DNA of 14,296 bases from CALRGL01 sp964374035 (GCA_964374035.1 CAYJWY010000026.1:1-14296); one strand, 5' to 3'; positions 5,869 to 13,153 are shown, counted from the first letter of the stretch. Notes: generated from the sequence alone by a model not told the origin. Translations and numbers: made by a program.

Positions 5869-8748
5869 ATGTCTCAAGATTACATTTCCGTGAGAGGTGC
5901 GCGTGTGCATAATTTGAAAAATATTGATGTTAAGATTCCGAAGAACAAACTCGTGGTCATTACGGGGCTCTCGGGATCGGGAAAATCTTCGCTCGCGTTT
6001 GATACTATTTATGCCGAAGGTCAACGACGTTACATGGAGTCGCTTTCAAGTTACGCTCGTCAGTTTTTAGAGCTTCAAGACAAGCCGGACGTCGATGAGA
6101 TTCTCGGTCTTTCGCCAACCATTGCCATCGACCAAAAATCTTCGTCGCACAATCCACGCTCAACCGTGGGGACCGTGACGGAGATTTATGATTTTTTACG
6201 CGTCCTGTTTGCGCGCGCCGGTCGTCCGCACTGTCCCACGTGTGGCAATCCTGTGAGCGAGCAGAAGCTCTCCGACATTGTTGCGCATATTGAGACGATG
6301 CTTGGCGACAAACAGCCCGTGCTTCTTCTTGCACCCGTTGTTCGACAACTCAAAGGTCAGCACAAACACATTTTGCAGGCCGCAGAACACGCCGGATTCA
6401 AACGCATACGTTTCGACGGTTTACTCATAGAGATCGATGAAGCCGCGTCTTTGCGCGTTGATAAAAAGAAAGCGCACGATATCGACGTCGTCATTTGTTC
6501 TTTTGAACCTGGCGCGGCGTATGTCAAATTACAGATTGAACAGCTTGCGAAGAAAGCGCTTGAATACGGAAATGGATTTATCACACTCGTAAACGACGAG
6601 ACCGGCGATGAACGTTCGCTCTCGCAAAGTTTTATGTGTGGGCATTGCGCAACAAGCCTTCCAAAGCCAGAGCCTCGACTCTTCTCGTTTAACTCGCCCT
6701 TTGGTGCTTGCGCAGAATGTACGGGCCTGGGCGAGAAGCTCGTTCTTGAACCTGATCTCGTGATTCCAAACAAACGGCTCACGTTTGAGGAAGGGGCCGT
6801 GCGTCCATGGACAAAGATCGCGGGCAATCAAACGAGTTACATGCGCATGCTCGAGAACGTTGCAAAGAAGCATCGTATCTCGTTGTCTACACCGGTGGAG
6901 AACATGCCCAAGAGTAAGCTGGATCTGCTTTTGAACGGAACGGGCGATGAGGAATATGTGTTCGATGGAGGAAGCGTGACGTTTCCCGGAATTTTGATGC
7001 AACTTGAGATGAAGTATAAGGAAACGGATTCCGATTATGTGCGTCTCGAGCTCGAGACATATATGCGTCGCATGGTGTGTCCGTCGTGCGAAGGAAAGCG
7101 TCTGAAGAAAGAAGTGCTCGCCGTTACGATCGAAGGTAAGTCGATCGCGAACGTCGTGAATATGCCGATTGAGGATGTGTTTGGGTTCTTTGATGATTTG
7201 GTTGGAAAGGAAGAAAAGACCGTGAAGGGAAAGACTCCGATCAAAAAAGCCCAGCTCGTTTCCGGACTTACCGAAGAAGAACGCCTCGTTGTCGGACGCG
7301 TTGCAAAGGAAGTGCGTATTCGCCTTGAACAGCTCACGCAAGTGGGCCTTGGGTATCTCACGCTCGACCGCGCCGCGATGACCTTGTCAGGCGGTGAGTC
7401 GCAACGCGTTCGTCTTGCAACACAACTTGGAACACAGCTTTCTGGCGTCATTTACATTCTCGACGAACCGTCGATTGGTCTGCATCCTCGCGATAACGAT
7501 CGCCTGATCGAGACGATCAAGAAGCTTCGCGATCTCGGCAACTCTGTCATTGTTGTCGAACACGACGAGGCAATGATCGAAGCCGCGGACTATGTTTTTG
7601 ATGTGGGACCTGGAGCTGGTGAATACGGCGGAGAGATTGTTGCGGAAGGAACGGCGGCGCAAATTAAAAAGAATAAAGATTCGCTTACGGGTCAGTATAT
7701 GATCGGCAAGAAGTCGATTCCTGTTCCTAAAAAGATTCGCAAAGGCAATGGCAAGTCGATAAAGATCCTCGGCGCAAAAGCCTTCAACTTACAAAACGTC
7801 GACGTCGAGATTCCGCTGGGTGAGCTTGTGTGTGTCACGGGTGTTTCCGGGTCTGGCAAGTCGACGCTTGTGCTCGATATTCTCGGCAAGGAACTTTCGC
7901 GTTCGTTTTATCGCGCGAAAGTGTATCCGGGAGAACACAAAGCCATTAAAGGAACCGAGCACATCGACAAGGTCGTTGCGGTTGATCAGTCTCCGATTGG
8001 TCGCACACCGCGATCGAATCCAGCAACCTACACCGGTGTGTTCACCGCGATTCGCGATGTGTTTACAGCCGTGCCGGAAGCCAAGATGCGCAACTTCGAC
8101 GCTGGTAAGTTTAGTTTCAACGTAAAAGGGGGTGGACGCTGTGAGCCGTGTTCGGGAGAGGGAATGCGTCGCATTGAAATGCAATTTCTTCCTGACGTGT
8201 ACGTCGAATGTCCTGAGTGTCACGGCACGCGCTACAACGTTGAAGTCCTGGAAGTTCACTACAAACAAAAGAACATCTCAAACGTCCTCAACATGACCGT
8301 GGAGGAAGCTCGTCGTTTCTTTGCGGATCAGTCTGGGATCTTTGACAAGTTAAACATCTTGCACGAGGTTGGACTGGGCTACATCAAGCTCGGCCAACCT
8401 GCAACGACGCTCTCGGGAGGTGAGGCTCAGCGTGTAAAGCTCGCGACCGAACTTTCACGTCGTGCAACTGGCCGCACTCTCTATATCCTCGACGAGCCAA
8501 CAACCGGTCTGCACTTTGACGATATTCGTCGACTTCTGGGTGTCTTGCACCAGCTTGTCGACAAGGGCAATACCGTTCTCATCATCGAACACAACCTCGA
8601 CGTTATAAAAGGAGCCGACTGGGTGATCGATATGGGACCTGAAGGAGGTGTCAAAGGAGGAAAGGTCATCGGTGTTGGAACGCCAAAAGATCTAATGAAG
8701 ATCAAGGAAAGCCTGACAGGTCAGTACCTCAAAGCGATGCTTTCCTAG
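5869..8748 (+). CDS. uvrA: Excinuclease ABC subunit A (UvrA)
   Basis: UvrA is the DNA-damage sensor of nucleotide excision repair: a dimeric ABC ATPase that scans DNA, loads UvrB at lesions and then leaves. All parts are present in 959 residues, the usual length. Walker A1 is GLSGSGKS (33-40), and the UvrB-binding and insertion region follows. Zinc module 1 is C257-GH-C260 with C281-AE-C284. Signature 1 is LSGGESQ (506-512), with Walker B ILDEPSIGLHP. Walker A2 is GVSGSGKS (658-665). Zinc module 2 is C758-EP-C761 with C781-PE-C784. Signature 2 is LSGGEAQ (848-854), with ILDEPTTGLH. The start MSQDYISVRGARVHNLKNI matches the family N-terminus, so ATG 5869 is secure even though it directly follows the upstream terminator and has no Shine-Dalgarno sequence. 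No convincing promoter was found; it may be read through or use a weak promoter near the end of the preceding gene. Confidence 0.98.
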   Translation: MSQDYISVRGARVHNLKNIDVKIPKNKLVVITGLSGSGKSSLAFDTIYAEGQRRYMESLSSYARQFLELQDKPDVDEILGLSPTIAIDQKSSSHNPRSTVGTVTEIYDFLRVLFARAGRPHCPTCGNPVSEQKLSDIVAHIETMLGDKQPVLLLAPVVRQLKGQHKHILQAAEHAGFKRIRFDGLLIEIDEAASLRVDKKKAHDIDVVICSFEPGAAYVKLQIEQLAKKALEYGNGFITLVNDETGDERSLSQSFMCGHCATSLPKPEPRLFSFNSPFGACAECTGLGEKLVLEPDLVIPNKRLTFEEGAVRPWTKIAGNQTSYMRMLENVAKKHRISLSTPVENMPKSKLDLLLNGTGDEEYVFDGGSVTFPGILMQLEMKYKETDSDYVRLELETYMRRMVCPSCEGKRLKKEVLAVTIEGKSIANVVNMPIEDVFGFFDDLVGKEEKTVKGKTPIKKAQLVSGLTEEERLVVGRVAKEVRIRLEQLTQVGLGYLTLDRAAMTLSGGESQRVRLATQLGTQLSGVIYILDEPSIGLHPRDNDRLIETIKKLRDLGNSVIVVEHDEAMIEAADYVFDVGPGAGEYGGEIVAEGTAAQIKKNKDSLTGQYMIGKKSIPVPKKIRKGNGKSIKILGAKAFNLQNVDVEIPLGELVCVTGVSGSGKSTLVLDILGKELSRSFYRAKVYPGEHKAIKGTEHIDKVVAVDQSPIGRTPRSNPATYTGVFTAIRDVFTAVPEAKMRNFDAGKFSFNVKGGGRCEPCSGEGMRRIEMQFLPDVYVECPECHGTRYNVEVLEVHYKQKNISNVLNMTVEEARRFFADQSGIFDKLNILHEVGLGYIKLGQPATTLSGGEAQRVKLATELSRRATGRTLYILDEPTTGLHFDDIRRLLGVLHQLVDKGNTVLIIEHNLDVIKGADWVIDMGPEGGVKGGKVIGVGTPKDLMKIKESLTGQYLKAMLS

Positions 8749-8752
8749 AGAC

Positions 8753-8780
8753 AAAAACGAGAAAAACCTCGTTTTTTCTT
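8753..8780 (+). terminator. Rho-independent terminator of uvrA
   Basis: A 9-bp stem AAAAACGAG / CTCGTTTTT (8753-8761 with 8768-8776) with loop AAAAAC runs into TTTTTTCTT, five bases after the uvrA stop. Confidence 0.85.
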
Positions 8781-8810
8781 AACATTTTTGCAAATTTGTC
8801 CTGGCAAACG

Positions 8811-8839
8811 TTGACAAAAAGCCATTTTTCGAGTATACT
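8811..8839 (+). promoter_or_regulatory. Near-consensus sigma70-type promoter of the secreted protein gene
   Basis: TTGACA (8811-8816), exactly 17 bases, then TATACT (8834-8839). Predicted transcription starts around 8846, at or within about 2 bases of ATG 8848, so the mRNA should be leaderless. It is the strongest promoter in the window. Confidence 0.85.
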
Positions 8840-8847
8840 TGCGCGTT

Positions 8848-10566
8848 ATGAATCAAACACCTATGTTAAAGAAAACACTCATTTTTACGGCACTTATCGC
8901 TTTTGCGATTAGCCCGTTTCTTCCAACCGTCCAGGCGAACGTTGGCGCTTGGAAGGATAACGTCGTGGAGGCGACTTGGGATTACGATCTCTACCGAGTC
9001 GAACGCCTTTCTACCGTTTCTACGATGGAAGGTCCGTTTGAACTTGGCGGCGCCGTCTATTTCACTGAGCCGGCCAAAAGCTGTAAGGGCGCGATTTGCG
9101 ACAAGGTCGATATCACCATCTACAAGGATGGCCGGTCTTTCTTGATTGTGGACGCGAACGACAACATCTCAGATAAAGCTTGGCGCACGGCGCAGGATGA
9201 TCGTTTCGTTTTTCGAACGCCATCCGCCGACGCGAAGAATTGGTTTGTCGTGTCTGAATATAACGCAGAAACAAAAACCATCACAAAGCTTCTCGAGCCG
9301 ATCAAGACTCCCGACGAAGTGAGCTTTATGACGCTTGCAACGGATGGAACCCGCGTGTACACATCGATGTTACAAACGGATCCAAAGACTTCGGCGATTG
9401 AGTCGAAGCTTTCCGTGCATGATTACGCGAGCGATTACAATCGAAAAGATTTTGCCTTCACGCTCTTGGCACCCTGGCAGGAAATTCTCGATGTGTATGA
9501 GGACAATGTGCTCGCAAAGTTTCACTTCAACGACGGTTCGCAACAGTTGGTCGTGATTAACGAGCGAGCTCGTACTGTCACAGAAGTGCCGCAGTCTTGG
9601 GGAGAGGCGCACGAAACGATCCTTGCCGCCCACTTTCTTGCAAACGGCAACATCCAGTTCTTCAAGAACTATCGTATGTTCACCTATGCAATTGGCGACA
9701 AGAACGCTGTGGAACCTGGCGGAGCTGTCTTGAACTGGTCGGTGAATCTCGACAACGCCTACCAAGTGGCCAACCATCGTATGGCTTGGATTAACGAGGA
9801 TGATGATCTCTACGTCAGTGACGTTGGCGGTGTCATGAATTTTGGGAAGGTTGTGAACAAGGAGTTTGCTCTCACCAAGAATGCTGTTTACTTCCATGGC
9901 TTGAACGGGTACGTCGGATTTAACTTCGACACTCGTTCCTGGGCCAAGCACGCCTTCTTGGTCACCAATCAAAAAGATGACGTGCTCATTGGAGTCGACG
10001 ACAAGAATAATATCTGGTACGAAAATACCTCAACCGGCCGCGTCCTCAATGTGGGATTTGGTACAAGTCCGTTTCTCACGGATCGCAATCAAGCCTTGTT
10101 CCGAGGTATGGACGCAGAGATTTATCAGGTAAGCTTCGGTGCGATTCTCGATCTCGCCCCAAAACAAATCCAGGCTTATAAAGCCTTCAACGAACCAACG
10201 ATCTATCTTGTTTCCAATAACAAGATCTGGTCCGTTCCAACACCATCCGTGTTCCTCAGCTGGTTTGATTCCTACAACAAAGTCACGGGCGTCTCAAGCG
10301 CAACCTTGTCCGCGTACAAGCAATTGTATGTGAACGCAGGAAACGCAAACTACGCTCCTGGCACGAAAATCAAGTCCACCGCAAACGCACGTGTTTACGT
10401 GGTTGGTACAGACGGAGCCCTTCACTGGGTGACGTCCGAAACCGTCGCAAACTCCATTTGGGGAACGCGATGGAACAAGGGGATCATCACCCTGCGACCA
10501 GAGGGCCTCTGGAACTACCAGATGGGATCCGATGTGAATTCAATGAACGAAATCAAATCGATCTAA
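8848..10566 (+). CDS. Secreted protein of unknown function with C-terminal repeat motifs
   Basis: A 572-residue protein that I cannot assign to a known function. A signal peptide covers residues 1-30 (probable cleavage VQA|NV). The long middle part has alternating short beta-like stretches and turns rich in D, N, G and aromatics (for example IYKDGRSFLIVD, NGNIQFFKNYRMFTY, EDDDLYVSDVGG, DKNNIWYENTSTGRV); a beta-propeller is plausible but only inferred. The C-terminus has two related segments of about 45-50 residues: one from 448 (PTIYLVSNNKIWSVPTPSVF) and one from about 513 (RVYVVGTDGALHWVTSETVA), resembling the YLV..GK....S...F..W repeats of some secreted bacterial proteins. A single CKGAIC pair may form a disulfide. 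ATG 8848 is chosen because the upstream TTG at 8839 overlaps the -10 box. It is monocistronic behind a very strong promoter, so it may be an abundant surface protein. Confidence 0.85.
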   Translation: MNQTPMLKKTLIFTALIAFAISPFLPTVQANVGAWKDNVVEATWDYDLYRVERLSTVSTMEGPFELGGAVYFTEPAKSCKGAICDKVDITIYKDGRSFLIVDANDNISDKAWRTAQDDRFVFRTPSADAKNWFVVSEYNAETKTITKLLEPIKTPDEVSFMTLATDGTRVYTSMLQTDPKTSAIESKLSVHDYASDYNRKDFAFTLLAPWQEILDVYEDNVLAKFHFNDGSQQLVVINERARTVTEVPQSWGEAHETILAAHFLANGNIQFFKNYRMFTYAIGDKNAVEPGGAVLNWSVNLDNAYQVANHRMAWINEDDDLYVSDVGGVMNFGKVVNKEFALTKNAVYFHGLNGYVGFNFDTRSWAKHAFLVTNQKDDVLIGVDDKNNIWYENTSTGRVLNVGFGTSPFLTDRNQALFRGMDAEIYQVSFGAILDLAPKQIQAYKAFNEPTIYLVSNNKIWSVPTPSVFLSWFDSYNKVTGVSSATLSAYKQLYVNAGNANYAPGTKIKSTANARVYVVGTDGALHWVTSETVANSIWGTRWNKGIITLRPEGLWNYQMGSDVNSMNEIKSI

Positions 10567-10572
10567 CCGATC

Positions 10573-10598
10573 ACCCCTCCTCTCGCGAGAGGAGGGGT
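10573..10598 (+). repeat. Perfect 26-base palindrome (CCCCTCC...GGAGGGG family), copy 1
   Basis: Each base from 10573 pairs with its partner back from 10598, centred between 10585 and 10586; the hairpin has arms ACCCCTCCTCT/AGAGGAGGGGT and a CGCG apex. It starts 6 bases after the TAA of the secreted protein gene. Its right half plus TCAA recurs at 13212-13231, and its left half recurs at 14284-14296. Confidence 0.9.
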
Positions 10599-10603
10599 CA
10601 ACA

Positions 10604-10633
10604 AAAAACCTTCGACGCGAGTCGAGGGTTTTT
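10604..10633. terminator. Bidirectional Rho-independent terminator between converging genes
   Basis: A 13-bp stem (10604-10616 with 10621-10633, one T-G pair) with a GCGA loop, A-rich on the left and T-rich on the right (GGGTTTTTGTTTTG). It lies between the secreted protein gene (plus) and rplS (minus), and the A/T arms give a U-tract in either direction. Confidence 0.85.
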
Positions 10634-10639
10634 GTTTTG

Positions 10640-11197
10640 CTACTTTACGTATGTCTCTTTCATCTTGCGCTTGAATCGATCTTTGAGATTGAGCAAGAAG
10701 CGTAGCTTTGCGCGTCGAACCTTTGCGGTTTTGACGAGCTCGATTTTGGCGATGACCGGGGAGTTGATCGGGTAGATCTTTTCCACGCTGACGCCGTCGC
10801 TGACTTTTCGAGCGGTCATGGTGCGGCCGATGCCAGCACCACTCAGGCCGAGGATGATTCCTTCAAAGACCTGAACGCGTTCTCGCGCCTCACCTTTTGG
10901 CGAGATGTCGACGATGCGCTCGTGGATGCGGACGGTTTGTCCGGCTTTGAGTTCGTGGAGGCCTACGAGTTTGGCTTTGAACGGTGGTTCGACAGCTTTG
11001 ACAGCTTTGACAGGTTCGACAGGTTCGACAGATTTGACGCCAGCTGAGCTGGGCTCTGCAGGCTCACTGTCTGCGAGAGGCTCACTGTCTGTGACGGGCT
11101 TGGTCATTTCTGGAGCGGCGGTTTCTGCAGGAGCAGAGGTTGGCTCTTCTACGATTTCAGCCTCAACGAGAGGTTCTTGTTTTTGTTCGTCTGACAT
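10640..11197 (-). CDS. rplS: 50S ribosomal protein L19 with a long N-terminal extension
   Basis: L19 binds the large subunit at the interface with the 30S. The core (about 83-185) is typical: ELKAGQTVRIHERI, RVQVFEGIILGLSGAGIGRTMTARK, GVSVEKIYPINSPVIAKIE and KVRRAKLRFLLNLKDR. Usual L19 proteins are about 115 residues, whereas this one has 185. The extra 70-75 N-terminal residues are low-complexity and rich in E, P, A, S, V and T (for example VEPVEPVKAVKAVEP and TDSEPLADSEPAEP), probably disordered. The extension is encoded by short tandem DNA repeats (10988-11041 and 11061-11096). The start at 11197 fits a promoter at 11222-11250 with an 18-base leader, and no internal Met occurs close to the core (the only one, M31, still leaves 50 extra residues), so the extension seems genuine. 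Confidence 0.93.
   Translation of the reverse strand: MSDEQKQEPLVEAEIVEEPTSAPAETAAPEMTKPVTDSEPLADSEPAEPSSAGVKSVEPVEPVKAVKAVEPPFKAKLVGLHELKAGQTVRIHERIVDISPKGEARERVQVFEGIILGLSGAGIGRTMTARKVSDGVSVEKIYPINSPVIAKIELVKTAKVRRAKLRFLLNLKDRFKRKMKETYVK
10988..11041 (-). repeat. Six tandem 9-base units within rplS
   Basis: On the plus strand: TTCGACAGC, TTTGACAGC, TTTGACAGG, TTCGACAGG, TTCGACAGA, TTTGACGCC. In frame on the minus strand they encode three-residue steps of V-E-P / V-K-A / V-E-S type. The length invites replication slippage. Confidence 0.9.
11061..11096 (-). repeat. 18-base direct duplication within rplS
   Basis: GGCTCACTGTCTG followed by CGAGA or TGACG at 11061-11078 and 11079-11096. It encodes the doubled segment TDSEPLADSEP of the L19 extension. 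Confidence 0.85.
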
Positions 11198-11221
11198 AGA
11201 TGGGTAAATAAATTCAGCAGG

Positions 11222-11250
11222 ATCATAACGAAATCGGGCTCAATCGTCAA
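11222..11250 (-). promoter_or_regulatory. rplS promoter
   Basis: The minus strand reads TTGACG (11250-11245), 17 bases, then TATGAT (11227-11222), giving a predicted start near 11215 and an 18-base leader without a Shine-Dalgarno sequence. The -35 overlaps the last codons and stop of cmk. Confidence 0.75.
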
Positions 11251-11798
11251 GAGACTGTAGGAAGTCTTGCCAAAATCGTGGTAACGACTTCCTCGGGCGT
11301 GTGGCTCGTCGTATCTACGACCAAGTCGTAGTTTGAGCGGTCGAGGTAGTTCACATCGTAATACGTTTGATAGCGACGTTGGTCCGAGGCGAGGCGTGTT
11401 GCGATGCGGTCTTTGACTTCCTCCGGCGAAGCGTACGGTTTCTCATCGCGACGCAGACCCTTTTTTGACGCGTCAAAAATGCGTCGGGCGGCAACGTCCG
11501 CATCGACATCGAGGAAGACTTTGAACGACTGGGGAATGAAGTGCCAGGAGAGTCGCCCATCAATGATGAGGTCGTCACCTCTTTTACCGAGCTCGGTTTG
11601 ATAGACGTCGACGTCGTGATCGGTGAAGGCCTCGCTCTCGCCGAGTTTGTTGAGCTCGTCGATCGAGATGCCGCGCTCTGTGGCCATCTTTCCTCGAAGA
11701 TCTCCCATCGAATACCAAGGAATGTCGAGACGTTCGCTCAACATTTTTGCAATCGTTGATTTTCCCGAGCCTGGAAGTCCCGCAAGTGTGATCATCAT
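11247..11798 (-). CDS. cmk: Cytidylate kinase, short archaeal-type (Cytidylate_kin_2 family)
   Basis: Phosphorylates CMP/dCMP with ATP in pyrimidine nucleotide synthesis, in the cytoplasm. The 183-residue product has the P-loop GLPGSGKST (7-15), YSMGDLRGKMATERG (acceptor-side region), IIDGRLSWHF and the C-terminal RRYQTYYDVNYLDRSNYDLVVDT, a layout matching the short archaeal-type CMP kinases rather than the ~225-residue bacterial Cmk. Family members usually read GRLSG where this has GRLSWHF, so the exact nucleotide specificity is less certain. The start codon overlaps the rluD stop (ATGA, 11798-11795), indicating translational coupling. ATG 11795 is an alternative one codon later. Another NMP-kinase-like P-loop enzyme cannot be excluded. 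Confidence 0.85.
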   Translation of the reverse strand: MMITLAGLPGSGKSTIAKMLSERLDIPWYSMGDLRGKMATERGISIDELNKLGESEAFTDHDVDVYQTELGKRGDDLIIDGRLSWHFIPQSFKVFLDVDADVAARRIFDASKKGLRRDEKPYASPEEVKDRIATRLASDQRRYQTYYDVNYLDRSNYDLVVDTTSHTPEEVVTTILARLPTVS

Positions 11799-12715
11799 AG
11801 GGTTGGCTGTGTTTCGAGAATTTGCTCAAGTTCGTTGGGAAGGGGAGCTGTGAAGGTTTTCTCTTCGCCGTTCATGAGGTTGATGGTGAGTGCGTGGGCG
11901 TGCAGGAAGATGCGATTGAGTTCGATTGGGCGAATGTTTTTCATGTAGGTCTTCTTGTAGAGCCGATCGCCGACGAGCGGGTGATCGATCGCGAGGAAGT
12001 GGACGCGGATTTGGTGCGTGCGACCTGTGAGGATGTGGACGCGCACGTAGGTTGTTGTCTTAAAGGTCTTCAAGACTTCGTAGTCGGTGATCGCGTCCTT
12101 GCCGTCTTGCAACTGTGCGCGCGCAACCATGCGTCCTCGAACTTTCGATCGTGCAATTTTTAGTTCAATGCGATCTTGGTTTCGTGGCAATTGTCCGTAG
12201 ACAAGCGCGAGGTATTCTTTTTTCGTGGTTCGATCTTGAAATTGTTTCTTCAAGTGCTCGTAGGCATCTTTCGACTTGGCAATCGCAAGGACACCGGACA
12301 CATCTTTGTCGAGTCGGTGCACAATACCAGGTCGTGCTTCATCATCGCCAACGTCCTTGATTGGTGGGTAGCGCTCGAGCAGAGCGTCGACCACACTTGG
12401 GTCATTATCGAGTTCGTGCGCGCGATGCACAATCAGCCCGGCAGGCTTGTTGATGATGAGGATGTCGTTGTCTTCGTAGAGGATTTCGAGCACGGGTGTT
12501 ACGCGAGCTTCTGGGACGACATCGACGTGTTCGGGATAGCTGACAACATCACCTTCTTCGAGCGCGAGGTGTGGTGTGACGGGTTTGTTATTCACGGTGA
12601 CAACGCCGGTTTTTATCAATTTTTGAATCTGTGATCGCGACTGTTTGATCAAACTGGTCAGAACAATATCAAGACGCGCTTCGGCTTCCTTTTGTGTGAC
12701 AACATGCTCAATCAT
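11795..12715 (-). CDS. rluD: RluA/RluD-family 23S rRNA pseudouridine synthase
   Basis: Converts specific uridines in large-subunit rRNA to pseudouridine. The 306-residue product has an N-terminal S4 RNA-binding domain (about 14-70: RLDIVLTSLIKQSRSQIQKLIKTGVV..NNK.V). The catalytic domain carries VHRLDKDVSGVLAIAKS (from about residue 131), with the catalytic Asp in HRLDKD. Further family motifs are KKEYLALVYG, the TGRTHQIRVHF block near residue 228 and HPLVGD. The subfamily (RluD or RluC/RluA) cannot be settled by eye; RluD is the best guess from the S4 domain and HRLDKD. ATG 12715 is preferred over TTG 12721; neither has a Shine-Dalgarno sequence. The stop overlaps the cmk start by four bases, and the small membrane protein gene ends 20 bases upstream. 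Confidence 0.9.
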   Translation of the reverse strand: MIEHVVTQKEAEARLDIVLTSLIKQSRSQIQKLIKTGVVTVNNKPVTPHLALEEGDVVSYPEHVDVVPEARVTPVLEILYEDNDILIINKPAGLIVHRAHELDNDPSVVDALLERYPPIKDVGDDEARPGIVHRLDKDVSGVLAIAKSKDAYEHLKKQFQDRTTKKEYLALVYGQLPRNQDRIELKIARSKVRGRMVARAQLQDGKDAITDYEVLKTFKTTTYVRVHILTGRTHQIRVHFLAIDHPLVGDRLYKKTYMKNIRPIELNRIFLHAHALTINLMNGEEKTFTAPLPNELEQILETQPTL

Positions 12716-12735
12716 AGGCAATGTGTTGAGAAGCC

Positions 12736-12906
12736 TTAGGTGTAGAAACTTGCATAGATGAAGCCGAAAAAGATGATCAAAATCAGAGCCGCAATAATAA
12801 GCGCTGTCAGGCCGGTCACGCCTTCGTTGTCCTTATCTTTGATTGCGAGGCGCAGAAAGATGATTCCTACAATGAGAATAACAAAGCCAAGAAAGAGAAA
12901 TGACAT
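12736..12906 (-). CDS. Small two-helix membrane protein, unknown function
   Basis: A 56-residue hydrophobic protein, not recognised. Helix 1 is about 2-20 (SFLFLGFVILIVGIIFLRLA). A short charged loop, IKDKDNEGVTG, follows, then helix 2 is about 31-54 (TALIIAALILIIFFGFIYASF). The frame is open further upstream to 13002, but that extension is polar, low-complexity and starts next to the tRNA hairpin. ATG 12906, directly before the first helix, is more likely. No Shine-Dalgarno sequence is seen. It lies just upstream of rluD on the same strand and could be the first gene of that operon. Confidence 0.65.
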   Translation of the reverse strand: MSFLFLGFVILIVGIIFLRLAIKDKDNEGVTGLTALIIAALILIIFFGFIYASFYT

Positions 12907-13019
12907 AGGATTGTTCGAAGATCGTGAGCGGATGAGAACTATCAAAGTCCATGTGCCCTTTGACGTGGCTCTCTTCGAGTTTGAGCCTGAGGGCTCAGCC
13001 ATCAGAGTCGAAGACAGGG

Positions 13020-13061
13020 CATTCGACTGTCGTTGGGAAGCACACTAACGACAGTCGAATG
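13020..13061 (-). repeat. Perfect 15-bp inverted repeat joined to the 3' end of tRNA-Ile
   Basis: CATTCGACTGTCGTT (13020-13034) and its exact complement at 13047-13061, loop of 12 bases. In the minus-strand transcript the first arm begins with the CA of the encoded tRNA CCA end. No U-tract follows, so it is not a classical terminator. It may define the 3' end or block the CCA until processed. Confidence 0.85.
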
Positions 13062-13136
13062 GTAGGGACGGATGGACTCGAACCATCGACCACCGAGGTA
13101 TAAGCTCGGCGCTCTGACCAACTGAGCTACGTCCCC
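13060..13136 (-). tRNA. tRNA-Ile(UAU)
   Basis: A canonical 77-base tRNA with encoded CCA. The acceptor stem is GGGGACG/CGTCCCT (first pair G-U), discriminator A. The D arm is GCTC-AGTTGGTCA-GAGC, the anticodon stem CCGAG/CCTCGG-side CTCGG around loop CTTATAC, and the T arm GATGG-TTCGAGT-CCATC. Loop positions 34-36 are TAT, so the anticodon is UAU and reads AUA. Most bacteria decode AUA with tRNA-Ile(CAU) modified to lysidine by TilS, so a genomic UAU anticodon is unusual. AUA codons do occur in genes here (for example codon 5 of the cysteine-rich gene A). Confidence 0.95.
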
Positions 13137-13153
13137 ATGTGAAGAGCCACTCT

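Noticed and set aside
6529..7341. 270-residue minus-strand open frame inside uvrA
   Set aside because: It lies wholly antisense to an intact, motif-complete uvrA and its translation shows no domain logic; it is a by-product of uvrA codon use.
8839..8847. TTG start three codons upstream of ATG 8848
   Set aside because: It overlaps the -10 box and would not be on the transcript.
10988..11096. Short tandem repeats as a possible CRISPR
   Set aside because: Units of 9 and 18 bases are contiguous, in frame within rplS and have no spacers.
12907..13002. Upstream extension of the small membrane protein to 88 residues
   Set aside because: The added part is polar, low-complexity and borders the tRNA hairpin; ATG 12906 directly precedes the first helix.
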